Part shown: in pieces, positions 56,977-64,000 of the stretch
Position numbering within the stretch: position 1 is the stretch's first letter
How the letters are laid out: every line of letters starts with the position of its first letter
Assembly: GCF_040436315.1 (NCBI RefSeq)
Contig: NZ_AP031572.1
Span: forward strand, 310,001-374,000
DNA length: 64,000 bases
Reading direction: 5' to 3'
From: Synechocystis sp. LKSZ1
GTDB taxonomy: Bacteria > Cyanobacteriota > Cyanobacteriia > Cyanobacteriales > Microcystaceae
The notes under the pieces: model-generated
What the model saw: the letters and a program-made list of their open reading frames with translations, nothing else
Database searches by the model: none
What the model was told of the DNA's origin: nothing
Program-made: the position numbers and the translations under genes

Positions 56977-57299
56977 GATCCTAAGTTTTCCTTGATTGAT
57001 AAGGGTTTACGGTGGTTGCCGTTAGTAATCCCTAGATTTTCCCGACAGGGGGTCTCCTTAGTTATAGAACCGATCTCCGATTTTGTACCCTGGCCTGGAC
57101 GATCTCGCTTGTCCGGTAATCTTGAATTTTAGAGGGGCTTCTCCTGCTTCTGCCTTTTGAAGCCAGCCTGGCCAGAAGCGGCCCCCAATCGACTAAGCAG
57201 CCTGTTCTAGTCAACTCGATTAGTAGGCTTAACGGTCTTTGTTACTTTCATAATGTTGCACAACGATTTGTTATACCGCCACGACTAAGCTAATCAGTG
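56977..57299. other. Intergenic region between gnd and the HNH module
   Basis: No gene found in 323 bp. The part next to gnd presumably holds its promoter. Base composition changes from GGCC-rich to GGCC-poor towards the right, marking the left edge of the HNH/RT block. Confidence 0.3.
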
Positions 57300-57749
57300 T
57301 CAGGCTCCAACGGTGTCATCGGACGGTGGATGCCAACCGCCCCGAATCCAAAAACGACGGGCTTTAACAATTGCCCCTTCATTATGTTCCTGGTCGTTCA
57401 AATCTAATCGATCACACGTTGCACGCCCAATTGAAGTCTTGCCTCGAATTATTAGACCGTCTTTCTCCCAAATAAAATGCTCATTCCACTGATGCAGTCG
57501 TGGGTTAAACAACTGAGTAGAGACTTGAGATTCTGGATCTGTCCCTTCTGTGAAGTTGTACCGGTAGCTATTACATCGCTGACAAGCTAAAGCCAAATTT
57601 TCAAATGCATCTGCACCTCCACGTGATCGTGGTTGAATATGATCAATTTCAAACCGTGCTGCGCTAGCTTCTTCTGAAGAGTGACAGTATTCACACAGAT
57701 ACTTAGCTCGCTCTCGAACCTGTTGCCGAATCTCTTTTGAAATCGCCAT
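57300..57749 (-). CDS. HNH endonuclease
   Basis: A 149-residue nuclease: a zinc pair CEYC (about 19-22) and CQRC, the active-site EIDHIQPRSRGG and N in ENLALAC / RCNSYR, as in McrA/5-methylcytosine-type HNH enzymes. No targeting domain is present, so it may act on damaged or foreign DNA, or with its partners. It starts 2 bp after the 80-residue gene, which is a frequent pair in cyanobacteria, and both follow the reverse transcriptase gene. Confidence 0.85.
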   Translation of the reverse strand: MAISKEIRQQVRERAKYLCEYCHSSEEASAARFEIDHIQPRSRGGADAFENLALACQRCNSYRYNFTEGTDPESQVSTQLFNPRLHQWNEHFIWEKDGLIIRGKTSIGRATCDRLDLNDQEHNEGAIVKARRFWIRGGWHPPSDDTVGA

Positions 57750-57751
57750 AC

Positions 57752-57994
57752 CTAAGCAGACTCAGCAATAATTTTTGCATTCAGCAACGTAAAAATTCGG
57801 TCGAGTTCCAAAATTCCAATCAGTTCTACTGCTTCATCGGGTGATAACTGCGACTCTCGCTGTTTCTCGTTCAGGCTCTCTAGTCGCTCTTGTAAGTCTT
57901 CGCTAAATTTGAATAAGAAAAGCCCTCGAACTGGCTGGATTTGAATGCCAGCATCAATAAAAGAGGAGGGTTGGATCATCAGTTGTGCATTCAT
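57752..57994 (-). CDS. Small protein paired with the HNH gene
   Basis: An 80-residue protein of unknown function. It has a hydrophobic strand (GLFLFKFSEDLQ) and an acidic helix rich in Glu/Leu/Gln (ERLESLNEKQRESQLSPDEAVELIG). I recall such small genes upstream of HNH genes in cyanobacteria, perhaps as antitoxin or adaptor. It starts 48 bp after the RT stop and stops 2 bp before HNH. Confidence 0.6.
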   Translation of the reverse strand: MNAQLMIQPSSFIDAGIQIQPVRGLFLFKFSEDLQERLESLNEKQRESQLSPDEAVELIGILELDRIFTLLNAKIIAESA

Positions 57995-58042
57995 GGCTCA
58001 CCTCAGAGACAATGTTATATGGATCAGTTTTAGGTCATGTGA

Positions 58043-59719
58043 TTACGAAAGCCGCCTCCAAAAATCAGGTAGGAAAAGATTTAGTCTTGCTAAATGCTCT
58101 TCGTATTCGACTCTATCAACTGGAGAAACCTCTATACTTTCATCTCCAGGGTGAGATATCGTATTACGATTGCGTCGATCAAACATGGTTATTAAAAATA
58201 CAATTTCAGAATGGCTTGCTATAGACTCAAGCCATCCTACTACATGGCAGCGATCATAGTGGTTACGAGATATTGTAGGTTGGTGGTGACAGAAACACCA
58301 CTCTTGCAAAGTATTTAACAAATGATTGTAAGCTAAACTATGGACTCCCCGCTTCTCAGCAATAATCATGCGACGAACCTGTTGCATAAGGCTGCTATTT
58401 TCCTGTAAACAATCATTCTCTATATTGATATAACGGTTTCCTGAGGGGGATCGAGGATTTATGAGACGACTAAGCAAATTAACGTACGGACTGGGTGATG
58501 CTTGAAAAAGATGAACAATCTCATTACTAAATTCCTCATTGTATTCATTAATTAACATTAAATGTTCAGCTAGATGAAGAGTAGTAAGAGATGGGAATGG
58601 ACTGCTCAAAGCTTCACGAATATAAGTTAAGAGTCCATTCAAAGCAGTTGGAACACGAGATATCAAAAACACTAAAACTTTTATGCTTTTTGGTATTAAT
58701 GCAGGATGCCAATCCTGAAAAACTTGTTCAAGTTGCTGTTGAGCTTGTTGACTACGGGTGTAATTGACAACAGCATTTCGAAAGCACTGCTTCAGGGCTA
58801 AATCATCATTTGTCGCAATCCTGTCTACATACCCCCTATCTCTAAATTGCTCTCTTAATTTGTTTAAAACTAAGACTGCACGATTCAAAGTTTCTTGTGG
58901 CGTTTCTCCCCCTTCTTCAGGTAATGGGCGGTAGAAACTGACCAAGCGGCTACGCTCAATTAAATCATCAACTTCCTCTTCGGAAGCAAGAATATCTAGT
59001 CTGGTTTTAAGTGGATTCAGACTAAGACCAAGATTACTAGATAAATGCTCACCGATATGGGTAGAAATATCAAGCATTCTTGTTCCAATATTCTCATTAG
59101 CTTCCTCACTAGAAAACTGTACCGTGAGGAACATATCATCAACGTAGCGGTGAAAGGTTAGAGAAGGAGCGATATCCATTTGAATATCCCGCACACAGCA
59201 GTCAAGCGGATATAGAAAAAGATGGCTTAGCAAATTAGAAACTATATTTTGCGGAGATATAGGTAAAGCTTCCGGACGCTGAATAATTAGAAATAGAATT
59301 TCTCGAATTGTTAAGCGTGTATGTTCGTCATAACGAAGACGTAACCGCGATGCAGGCAAAGCCTGATCTGCTAAAACTTGCATAAGACGGGCATGATCAA
59401 TTGAACGAAAAAAATCCTGTATGTCTAGATGCAGAACAGCAACTTTATGGTTCTGTATTTGACGGCGAACCGTTCGACGTATATTTCTTGTAAATTCCTG
59501 ATAATCTTCTTGGTAGTGAATTTGGCTTCTTTGTGGATTATCTAAACGGATGTTTGCTCCGTAGTAAGTCTGAATAGAGGCACGAGTCTGAATTGGATTC
59601 AATTCAGTTCTCATTGCTTGTGTTAAATCAAGAAAGTAGAACCCTAAAGCGTAATACAGTATCCAAAGGCGAGTTTCGAGAAAGTGAAATTGACGCACTC
59701 CACCATCACCTTTAGGCAC
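58043..59719 (-). CDS. Reverse transcriptase of the defence/Abi-like type, 5' end damaged
   Basis: A 558-residue frame from GTG 59719. RT motifs: VAVLHLDIQDFFRSIDH (first catalytic Asp), a degenerate PISPQNIVSNLLSHLFLYPLD and the catalytic FHRYVDDMF. After the RT core comes a long helical domain of about 250 residues without known fold. It lacks group II intron maturase motifs, and no intron RNA or retron msr/msd was seen, so a UG/Abi-type defence RT is the best guess. Conserved-looking coding sequence continues 85 codons upstream (to 59974) without ATG, GTG or TTG, which shows that the true N-terminus is lost or starts elsewhere. Confidence 0.75.
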   Translation of the reverse strand: MPKGDGGVRQFHFLETRLWILYYALGFYFLDLTQAMRTELNPIQTRASIQTYYGANIRLDNPQRSQIHYQEDYQEFTRNIRRTVRRQIQNHKVAVLHLDIQDFFRSIDHARLMQVLADQALPASRLRLRYDEHTRLTIREILFLIIQRPEALPISPQNIVSNLLSHLFLYPLDCCVRDIQMDIAPSLTFHRYVDDMFLTVQFSSEEANENIGTRMLDISTHIGEHLSSNLGLSLNPLKTRLDILASEEEVDDLIERSRLVSFYRPLPEEGGETPQETLNRAVLVLNKLREQFRDRGYVDRIATNDDLALKQCFRNAVVNYTRSQQAQQQLEQVFQDWHPALIPKSIKVLVFLISRVPTALNGLLTYIREALSSPFPSLTTLHLAEHLMLINEYNEEFSNEIVHLFQASPSPYVNLLSRLINPRSPSGNRYINIENDCLQENSSLMQQVRRMIIAEKRGVHSLAYNHLLNTLQEWCFCHHQPTISRNHYDRCHVVGWLESIASHSEIVFLITMFDRRNRNTISHPGDESIEVSPVDRVEYEEHLARLNLFLPDFWRRLS

Positions 59720-59974
59720 AGAATAGGGAATAGCGCGAAACCAATCTGGATAATTAAAACAAAGATCATTCCGAATGAAGTCATTGTAGAACTGCTCTGC
59801 TTCAATTCCATGAAGAGCATTTTCTCGTCTAATAATTTCTAAATCTAGACTACGATGAGTACGCGAGTTAGATTGAACTTGACACGATAAAAGCTCTATA
59901 GCACCTCTAACATGATCCTCTGTTAGAAATAATCCAATCGGAACGCTAATAGCCCTCTCTCCTACCTTAAAGCA
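59720..59974 (-). pseudogene. Upstream coding part of the reverse transcriptase without a start codon
   Basis: Reading in the same frame as the RT, 85 codons follow the stop TGA at 59977-59975 with no standard start codon. The part nearest the RT reads ENALHGIEAEQFYNDFIRND and PDWFRAIPYSVPKGDGGVRQ, and the last words are the typical pre-RT sequence leading into motif 1. The reading frame is thus native but decapitated, probably by the transposase remnant at its 5' side. Confidence 0.55.
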
Positions 59975-60067
59975 TCAGTTTTCGATCAACAGTTTAACCA
60001 ACTTAACCGTTCCTTGTCTGTGTTAAATGCAGATGAATTCTTAAGAAAAGTCAAGGATATAATTTAG
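59946..60067 (+). pseudogene. C-terminal remnant of a transposase
   Basis: On the plus strand the frame reads SYLKASVFDQQFNQLNRSLS, then VLNADEFLRKVKDII and TAG at 60065-60067. The pattern looks like the C-terminus of an IS4/IS5-class transposase; I cannot name the IS. It overlaps by a few bases the start-less end of the RT frame, so an IS insertion followed by deletion is the likely cause of RT truncation. Confidence 0.4.
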
Positions 60068-60332
60068 GGCTACCCTACAATAAACTTAACAAATCCCCCC
60101 ATCAGCAAACCTGCGCTGCCCTAGATTCTGCATCTGACAGATAGACTTGCGCCTGCTGCCCCGATCGAGGATTTGCAGTCTAACTAGGGATTATACGGCG
60201 AGTGACTGCCTAACACGCTAGAAGATTAGATAGGGAAAGTAACGACTTTTCAGCCGTTGGAGACAATATAGCGCGCCTCCATAGGGCAGTCAATTACGGC
60301 AAAGTATCATGACGTTTCAACGATCTGGCGAT
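60068..60332. other. Intergenic region between transposase remnant and dusB
   Basis: 265 bp with no gene, RNA or clear terminator that I can see. Confidence 0.3.
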
Positions 60333-61328
60333 CTAAGCAGCCAGGGCCACTAGGGCCTGATCCAGTAGTTTTTCCCCTTCGGCCACGGAAGTCATCTGAA
60401 ACACCTGTTCCCGGAGCTGGGCGGCCCCTGGAAAATCCTTGCAGTACCAGGCCAGATGTTTGCGGGCCTGGAAGAGACCCCGTTGGCCCTTGTAGTCCCA
60501 AAGGGCCTGGAGATGTTCCTTCGCCCACGTTAGTCGTTGGCTGGGGGTGACGGGTGGTAAGGTTTCTCCCGTTTTCAGGAAATGGTCAATTTCACCAACC
60601 AGAAAAGGATTGCCCAAGCTCCCCCGTGAACACATCACCCCATCGGCCCCCGTTTGCTCTAAACAGGCCTGGGCCGCCGCCACCGAAAAAATGTCGCCAT
60701 TGGCAATGACGGGAATCGAAAGCGCCTGTTTAACGCGGCCAATCCAGGGCCATTGGGCCGAGCCTTGATATCCCTGGGCACGGGTTCTGGCATGGAGGGT
60801 CAACATCTGAGCCCCGGCATCCTGCAAGCGTTGGGCAAATTCAAGGATCTGGATGTCGTCATCACTCCAGCCCAAGCGGGTTTTAACCGTTACGGGGACG
60901 TCCACCGCCGAAACCACTGTTTTAACGATGGCCTCAGCCACTTCCGGTTGACGCAGGAGGGAGGAACCGCCCCCTTTTTTAGTGATTTTGTTAACCGGAC
61001 ACCCCATGTTGATGTCAATGGTCTGGGCCCCCTGGGCTACGGCTTTGCGGGCGGCCTCGGCCATAAAATCCGGCCGACAATCAAAGAGTTGAATACTAAT
61101 GGGCTGTTCCTGGGGGCCAATGTCCATAATTTGGGGCAATTGGCGCAGGTGATGCAGTTCCGTGGCGCTCACCATTTCGGTATAGAGCATGGAATCGGGG
61201 GCATAACGCCGTACCAAACGACGAAATACCAAATCCGTCACCCCCGAGAGGGGCGATTGAAAAACCCGACTCTGGAGCGACAAGGTGCCGATGGTCAGGG
61301 GTTGACGGTAACGCTCAGACAGGGCCAT
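60333..61328 (-). CDS. dusB: tRNA-dihydrouridine synthase DusB
   Basis: An FMN enzyme reducing uridines in the tRNA D-loop. The 331-residue protein has FQSPLSGVTDLVFRRL, IDINMGCPVNKITKKGGG with the catalytic Cys (about 110), VKTRLGW, LHARTRAQGY and IANGDI. Family branch DusB is inferred from the overall pattern. It begins 4 bp after the stop of the small exported protein, suggesting one transcript. Confidence 0.92.
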   Translation of the reverse strand: MALSERYRQPLTIGTLSLQSRVFQSPLSGVTDLVFRRLVRRYAPDSMLYTEMVSATELHHLRQLPQIMDIGPQEQPISIQLFDCRPDFMAEAARKAVAQGAQTIDINMGCPVNKITKKGGGSSLLRQPEVAEAIVKTVVSAVDVPVTVKTRLGWSDDDIQILEFAQRLQDAGAQMLTLHARTRAQGYQGSAQWPWIGRVKQALSIPVIANGDIFSVAAAQACLEQTGADGVMCSRGSLGNPFLVGEIDHFLKTGETLPPVTPSQRLTWAKEHLQALWDYKGQRGLFQARKHLAWYCKDFPGAAQLREQVFQMTSVAEGEKLLDQALVALAA

Positions 61329-61331
61329 GGC

Positions 61332-61652
61332 CTAGCGGAATTGGTTGCGTCGTCTTAGGCCCTCTTGAAAACCCCGGTCGTAGTCGGGGGAATTTCGGGG
61401 ATTGTCGTAGCGGGCCCCATTCATACCGTCCTCGACCCCACGCCAATATTCTTGCTCGGGTGGTACGGGACGATAGCGGTCAGCTTGGGCTCGCTGGTTA
61501 CTATTGACGACAGCGCCTACCCCCACGGCGGCCCCAACCCCCAGAAAAAAATCGCCCCAACTGGCTCGGGCTGGGGTGGAAAACAAGGCCAAATGGGTCA
61601 CGACGAGGCCAGCGGTCAGCCCCAGGGACAGTAATGGTTGGTGGTGCAGTTT
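61332..61652 (-). CDS. Small exported protein, unknown function
   Basis: A 106-residue protein. A signal peptide (about 5-30) ends in ARA. The mature part has a Gly/Val-rich hydrophobic stretch (FFLGVGAAVGVGAVV), then a Tyr/Arg/Asp-rich tail (YDNPRNSPDYDRGFQEGLRRR). ATG 61652 is preferred over 61667. No domain recognised. Confidence 0.6.
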   Translation of the reverse strand, partial: KLHHQPLLSLGLTAGLVVTHLALFSTPARASWGDFFLGVGAAVGVGAVVNSNQRAQADRYRPVPPEQEYWRGVEDGMNGARYDNPRNSPDYDRGFQEGLRRRNQFR

Positions 61653-61698
61653 CATAGGTTTCAACAAAGATATAAATAAATCGCAGCGGAAGAAGGGA

Positions 61699-62241
61699 TT
61701 AGGGACGCTCTTCTAGCCAGCCCTCACTGCGGATAGAAACAATCTTGGGTTGACCGCCGATCATGGCAACCCGGATCGTATCTTCACTAAAGGACAGAAA
61801 TTTCTTTTTATCCTCCGTGGTCACGTCTCGGAGGGAGCGGCGTTTCACAATAGCCAATTGACCATCTTCCGTCAGGCGAATCTGGGTATTTTTTTCTAGT
61901 ACCTCTCGCTTGGCCACGCGATTGTAGCTACTCTGGAGTAGGTCTTGGTGCTCGCCCAGGCCCTCTAGCGTGCGAGTGGTGGTTTGCTCATCAGTGGTGA
62001 CGGTAATTTCTGAAACGATGAAGGGGGCCAAGAAGGACATGAGGGTCTTGATATCTTCTTTTTGCTCGGCCTGTTCGATTTTGGCCATCATTTGACGAAT
62101 AGCTTCCTCACTCAAGGCATTGGTATTACTGGTGGCCTGAGCGATGGGATTGGCTGGGCTAGGGAGCGGTAGGGCCAGACAGACGCCGCCCCAGAGCCCG
62201 AAGGAAAGAAACAAGGGTAAAAAACGCATGAAATTCCTCAC
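61699..62241 (-). CDS. Exported protein with NTF2/SnoaL-like features
   Basis: A 180-residue protein with a signal peptide (about 1-31). The mature part EEAIRQMMAKIEQAEQKEDIK followed by alternating strands (FIVSEITVTTDEQTT, IRLTEDGQLAIVKRR) is like the helix-plus-sheet start of NTF2-like proteins, but that is a guess. It is probably periplasmic. Confidence 0.6.
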   Translation of the reverse strand: MRNFMRFLPLFLSFGLWGGVCLALPLPSPANPIAQATSNTNALSEEAIRQMMAKIEQAEQKEDIKTLMSFLAPFIVSEITVTTDEQTTTRTLEGLGEHQDLLQSSYNRVAKREVLEKNTQIRLTEDGQLAIVKRRSLRDVTTEDKKKFLSFSEDTIRVAMIGGQPKIVSIRSEGWLEERP

Positions 62242-62264
62242 AAAGGGATGGAAAAGCCGAAAAT

Positions 62265-62831
62265 CTAGTTAGATGAGGGTCGCTGGCCAATGGTTTGTTG
62301 GAAGGCCGGACGACTGACTAGACGTTGCACATAATCGGCCACGGCCGGGTAATCATCAAACCCGAGCTTGAGCATGATGGGAACGTAGGCCAGAATCGAA
62401 CCCACCGCGACATCGGCCACCGTGAATTGGTCGCCCAGTAGAAAGGGCTGTTGGCCCAGTTGGCTATTGAGCACCGACAGCAGACGCGGCATTTCCTTTT
62501 CCCGCAAATGTTCTAGGAAGAGGCCATTGGCTAGTGTCGAATTGGCAAATAAAACCCATTGATAAACCAGCGCCTTGGTTTGAGGGTCATCGCCCAGTTG
62601 GCCCTGTTGTTCCGCGAGATAAAGCAAAATGGCCCCGGATTCCCATAGAGAAAACGTATCCTCGGTGATGGCGGGTACCTTGCCGAAGGGATTAAGGGCC
62701 AGAAAGGCTTCCTGGCGATGTTCACCAGCCTTCATATCGAGGGTCACAAATTCGTAGGGGACTCCCAGTTCCTCTAAATACCAACGAATAATCGAGGAAC
62801 GACTTTGGGGAGCACCGTAGAGTTTCAGCAT
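62265..62831 (-). CDS. Glutathione S-transferase
   Basis: A 188-residue GST. The thioredoxin-like N-terminal domain has MLKLYGAPQSRSSIIRWYLE with the likely catalytic Ser/Tyr region, NPFGKVPAI with the cis-Pro and ESGAILLYLAE that binds glutathione. The all-helical C-terminal domain has FTVADVAVGSIL. ATG 62831 fits the family start; 62840 adds three residues. Confidence 0.9.
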   Translation of the reverse strand: MLKLYGAPQSRSSIIRWYLEELGVPYEFVTLDMKAGEHRQEAFLALNPFGKVPAITEDTFSLWESGAILLYLAEQQGQLGDDPQTKALVYQWVLFANSTLANGLFLEHLREKEMPRLLSVLNSQLGQQPFLLGDQFTVADVAVGSILAYVPIMLKLGFDDYPAVADYVQRLVSRPAFQQTIGQRPSSN

Positions 62832-62914
62832 GGTTATCACAATCTAGCTTCAAAAGGATTTGTAAAATACGAGAAAAAAACCCTGTTGCTTGGGGCAAGG
62901 GAGTAGAGCAATGG

Positions 62915-63364
62915 TTACAGCGTTTGGTGGGTGAGGGGATGCTGTTTAACATTATCTTCGGGCCGCACCACTTTAGTTGCATTCAAAACCCGCTTGCGCT
63001 CTAGGGAATAGTTAAAATCGCGACTGATGGTTCCCACGGGAATATGGCCCTGGGCTTGGGGCCGACTTTGGTAGGTACGCACCGCTGCCGCGAAGCGCTC
63101 TGGAAAGTCATCACAAAATTGGGCGGTTTCAGGAAAGGCCGGCGGTTTACACCATTGTCCATCCGCCATGACCTCTTGCCCTCTCACGGCCAAGGCCCAT
63201 TGAAAGGAGGTGGGAACCCCCTTGAGGATGGCCTCCAGGGCCGCCGACGGAATGGGTTCGATCACTTCTACGGGGTAAAACTGGCCCTCTTCGCGTAGGT
63301 AGCAGGTTGCTAACCCTAAAACGCAGTAGTCATCAGCACCGATAGCAGGGAAAGCAGTCGTCAT
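62915..63364 (-). CDS. Conserved cyanobacterial protein, unknown function
   Basis: A 149-residue protein without membrane spans. Its N-terminus DDYCVLGLATCYLREEGQFY reads as a core of two Cys-containing strands. The rest contains GVPTSFQWALAVRGQEVMADG and FCDDFPERFAAAVR. I do not recognise the family. ATG 63364 is used; 63376 is possible. Confidence 0.6.
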   Translation of the reverse strand: MTTAFPAIGADDYCVLGLATCYLREEGQFYPVEVIEPIPSAALEAILKGVPTSFQWALAVRGQEVMADGQWCKPPAFPETAQFCDDFPERFAAAVRTYQSRPQAQGHIPVGTISRDFNYSLERKRVLNATKVVRPEDNVKQHPLTHQTL

Positions 63365-63433
63365 AACCAAAGCCAAGCAAGAACAGCCCTATTCTACCGG
63401 GATTTTTCCCTAGGCCCAACTTGAATAGTCGAA

Positions 63434-63451
63434 GAAGCGCTTTCGCGCTTC
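63434..63451 (-). terminator. Hairpin after fmt
   Basis: On the minus strand GAAGCGC-GAAA-GCGCTTC forms a perfect 7-bp stem with a stable GNRA-type loop, 10 bp after the fmt stop. The T tail is short (TTCGAC), so termination may be partial. Confidence 0.5.
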
Positions 63452-63460
63452 CCTCAGAAG

Positions 63461-64000
63461 CTAGTCCGGCAAAAACTGCTCTCCAATGTTTAAGCGCTGG
63501 CCATTGGCAAAATCCCAACCCGATTGGGGCCGTTTACCAGTGGGTTGAAGCTCACGCAGCAATAATAAACCCACGCCCGTTTGAATAATGGGGCCATAGT
63601 TTTTCAAAATTGCCACCACTTCACCAACTCGGCCTTGCAAACTCGCTAGGCTGGGCCAAGCCTGGATGAGAGGCGCAAAGTCAGGGCCAAGCAGGGGCCA
63701 GTAGGCTTCTCCCAGGGGAAGCGTGGCCAAAATTTTCAGCGGTTGACCCCGGAACGTCGTCAGAGCTTGGGGATAGAAGCCCCGTACTTGGTTATGGAGG
63801 GCCAGGGCCGGTCGTTGCAAATCCAGTACAAAGTTGGCTTTTTGCAGTAGGGGCGCATAGGTGGCCTGGGCCGAGTCTTGGGGAATCGGTGTTAGCTGGC
63901 CTTGATCTAATTGTTGTAGGGTTTCGATCAAAAGATCGGCCCCGAGTTGGGCCAAACGGTCACTAATTGAGGCCAGGGAATCGAGCAATTGCAGGGGAAT
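63461..64000 (-). CDS. fmt: Methionyl-tRNA formyltransferase, C-terminal part (cut by window end)
   Basis: The frame runs off the window edge at 64000, so the start and the catalytic N-terminal domain (formyl-THF binding) are missing. The visible part carries the end of the catalytic domain (LGADLLIETLQQLDQGQLTP, PQDSAQATYAPLL with K and D/E contacts) and the OB-like tRNA-binding domain (LHNQVRGFYPQALTTFRGQPLKI). The enzyme formylates initiator Met-tRNA. C-terminus FANGQRLNIGEQFLPD. Confidence 0.9.
   Translation of the reverse strand: MPLQLLDSLASISDRLAQLGADLLIETLQQLDQGQLTPIPQDSAQATYAPLLQKANFVLDLQRPALALHNQVRGFYPQALTTFRGQPLKILATLPLGEAYWPLLGPDFAPLIQAWPSLASLQGRVGEVVAILKNYGPIIQTGVGLLLLRELQPTGKRPQSGWDFANGQRLNIGEQFLPD

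Noticed and set aside
58043-59974. Retron or group II intron around the reverse transcriptase
   Set aside because: No msr/msd-like inverted repeats or intron domain V was seen near the RT, and maturase motifs are missing.
1-64000. CRISPR array
   Set aside because: No regularly spaced identical repeats with unique spacers were seen; the arrays at 46-774 have only three degenerate units per end.

Overview
The window is chromosomal DNA from a nitrogen-fixing, oxygenic cyanobacterium. Evidence is psbV (cytochrome c550 of photosystem II), the cyanobacterial nif regulator CnfR/PatB next to nifP-nifV-nifT, a Pil-type phototaxis/chemotaxis cluster and the lysA-cdaA-uppS block. From memory, the lysA-cdaA-uppS order and the pilG-H-I-J order resemble Synechocystis-type Chroococcales; no search was possible. 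Flanking core genes are rich in GGCC and I found no HIP1 octamer (GCGATCGC) there by eye.

Layout. (1) 1-854: a gene-free block whose two ends carry matching inverted arrays of G-rich ~22-bp repeats, looking like a non-autonomous transposon. (2) 855-8407: a nif segment with nifP, nifV, nifT, a small unknown gene, a ParB-like protein, two paralogous genes of an unknown family (one with a ribbon-helix-helix head) and cnfR. (3) 8738-24429: core genes: an L,D-transpeptidase-like exported protein, a Gly-repeat protein, recR, a ketoacyl-ACP synthase, recQ, clpB, pilG-H-I-J, a YdcF protein and an amidase. (4) 24432-47161: a 22.7-kb genomic island inserted in the 3' part of tRNA-Arg(CCU), bounded by a 45-bp direct repeat. 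It holds a giant Ser/Thr kinase-ATPase-histidine kinase, its NarL-type partner, and a run of small-molecule detoxification or stress genes (MOSC, hydrolases, oxidoreductases, isochorismatase, Dps, SDR, DUF302, DUF6130, TehA/SLAC1, pirin, aldolase). The right end is decayed, with an IS1, two IS630 elements and broken remnants of recD2 and of the island's own integrase. (5) 47191-56976: core genes again (uppS, cdaA, lysA, psbV, ppx, an MCE protein, gnd). (6) 57300-60067: a probable defence module (reverse transcriptase, small protein, HNH nuclease) with a transposase remnant at its 5' side. (7) 60333-64000: dusB, small exported proteins, a GST and the 3' part of fmt.

How the genes work together. 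CnfR probably switches on the nifP-nifV-nifT group: NifP supplies O-acetylserine for the cysteine and sulfur needed by Fe-S clusters, and NifV makes homocitrate for FeMo-co. The Pil genes form a receptor-CheW-response-regulator set for type IV pilus motility that lacks its CheA here. On the island, the sensor kinase and response regulator sit at the head of a collinear set of stress enzymes and may control them. The most promising candidate for an undescribed system is the RT/80-aa/HNH cassette at 57300-59974.
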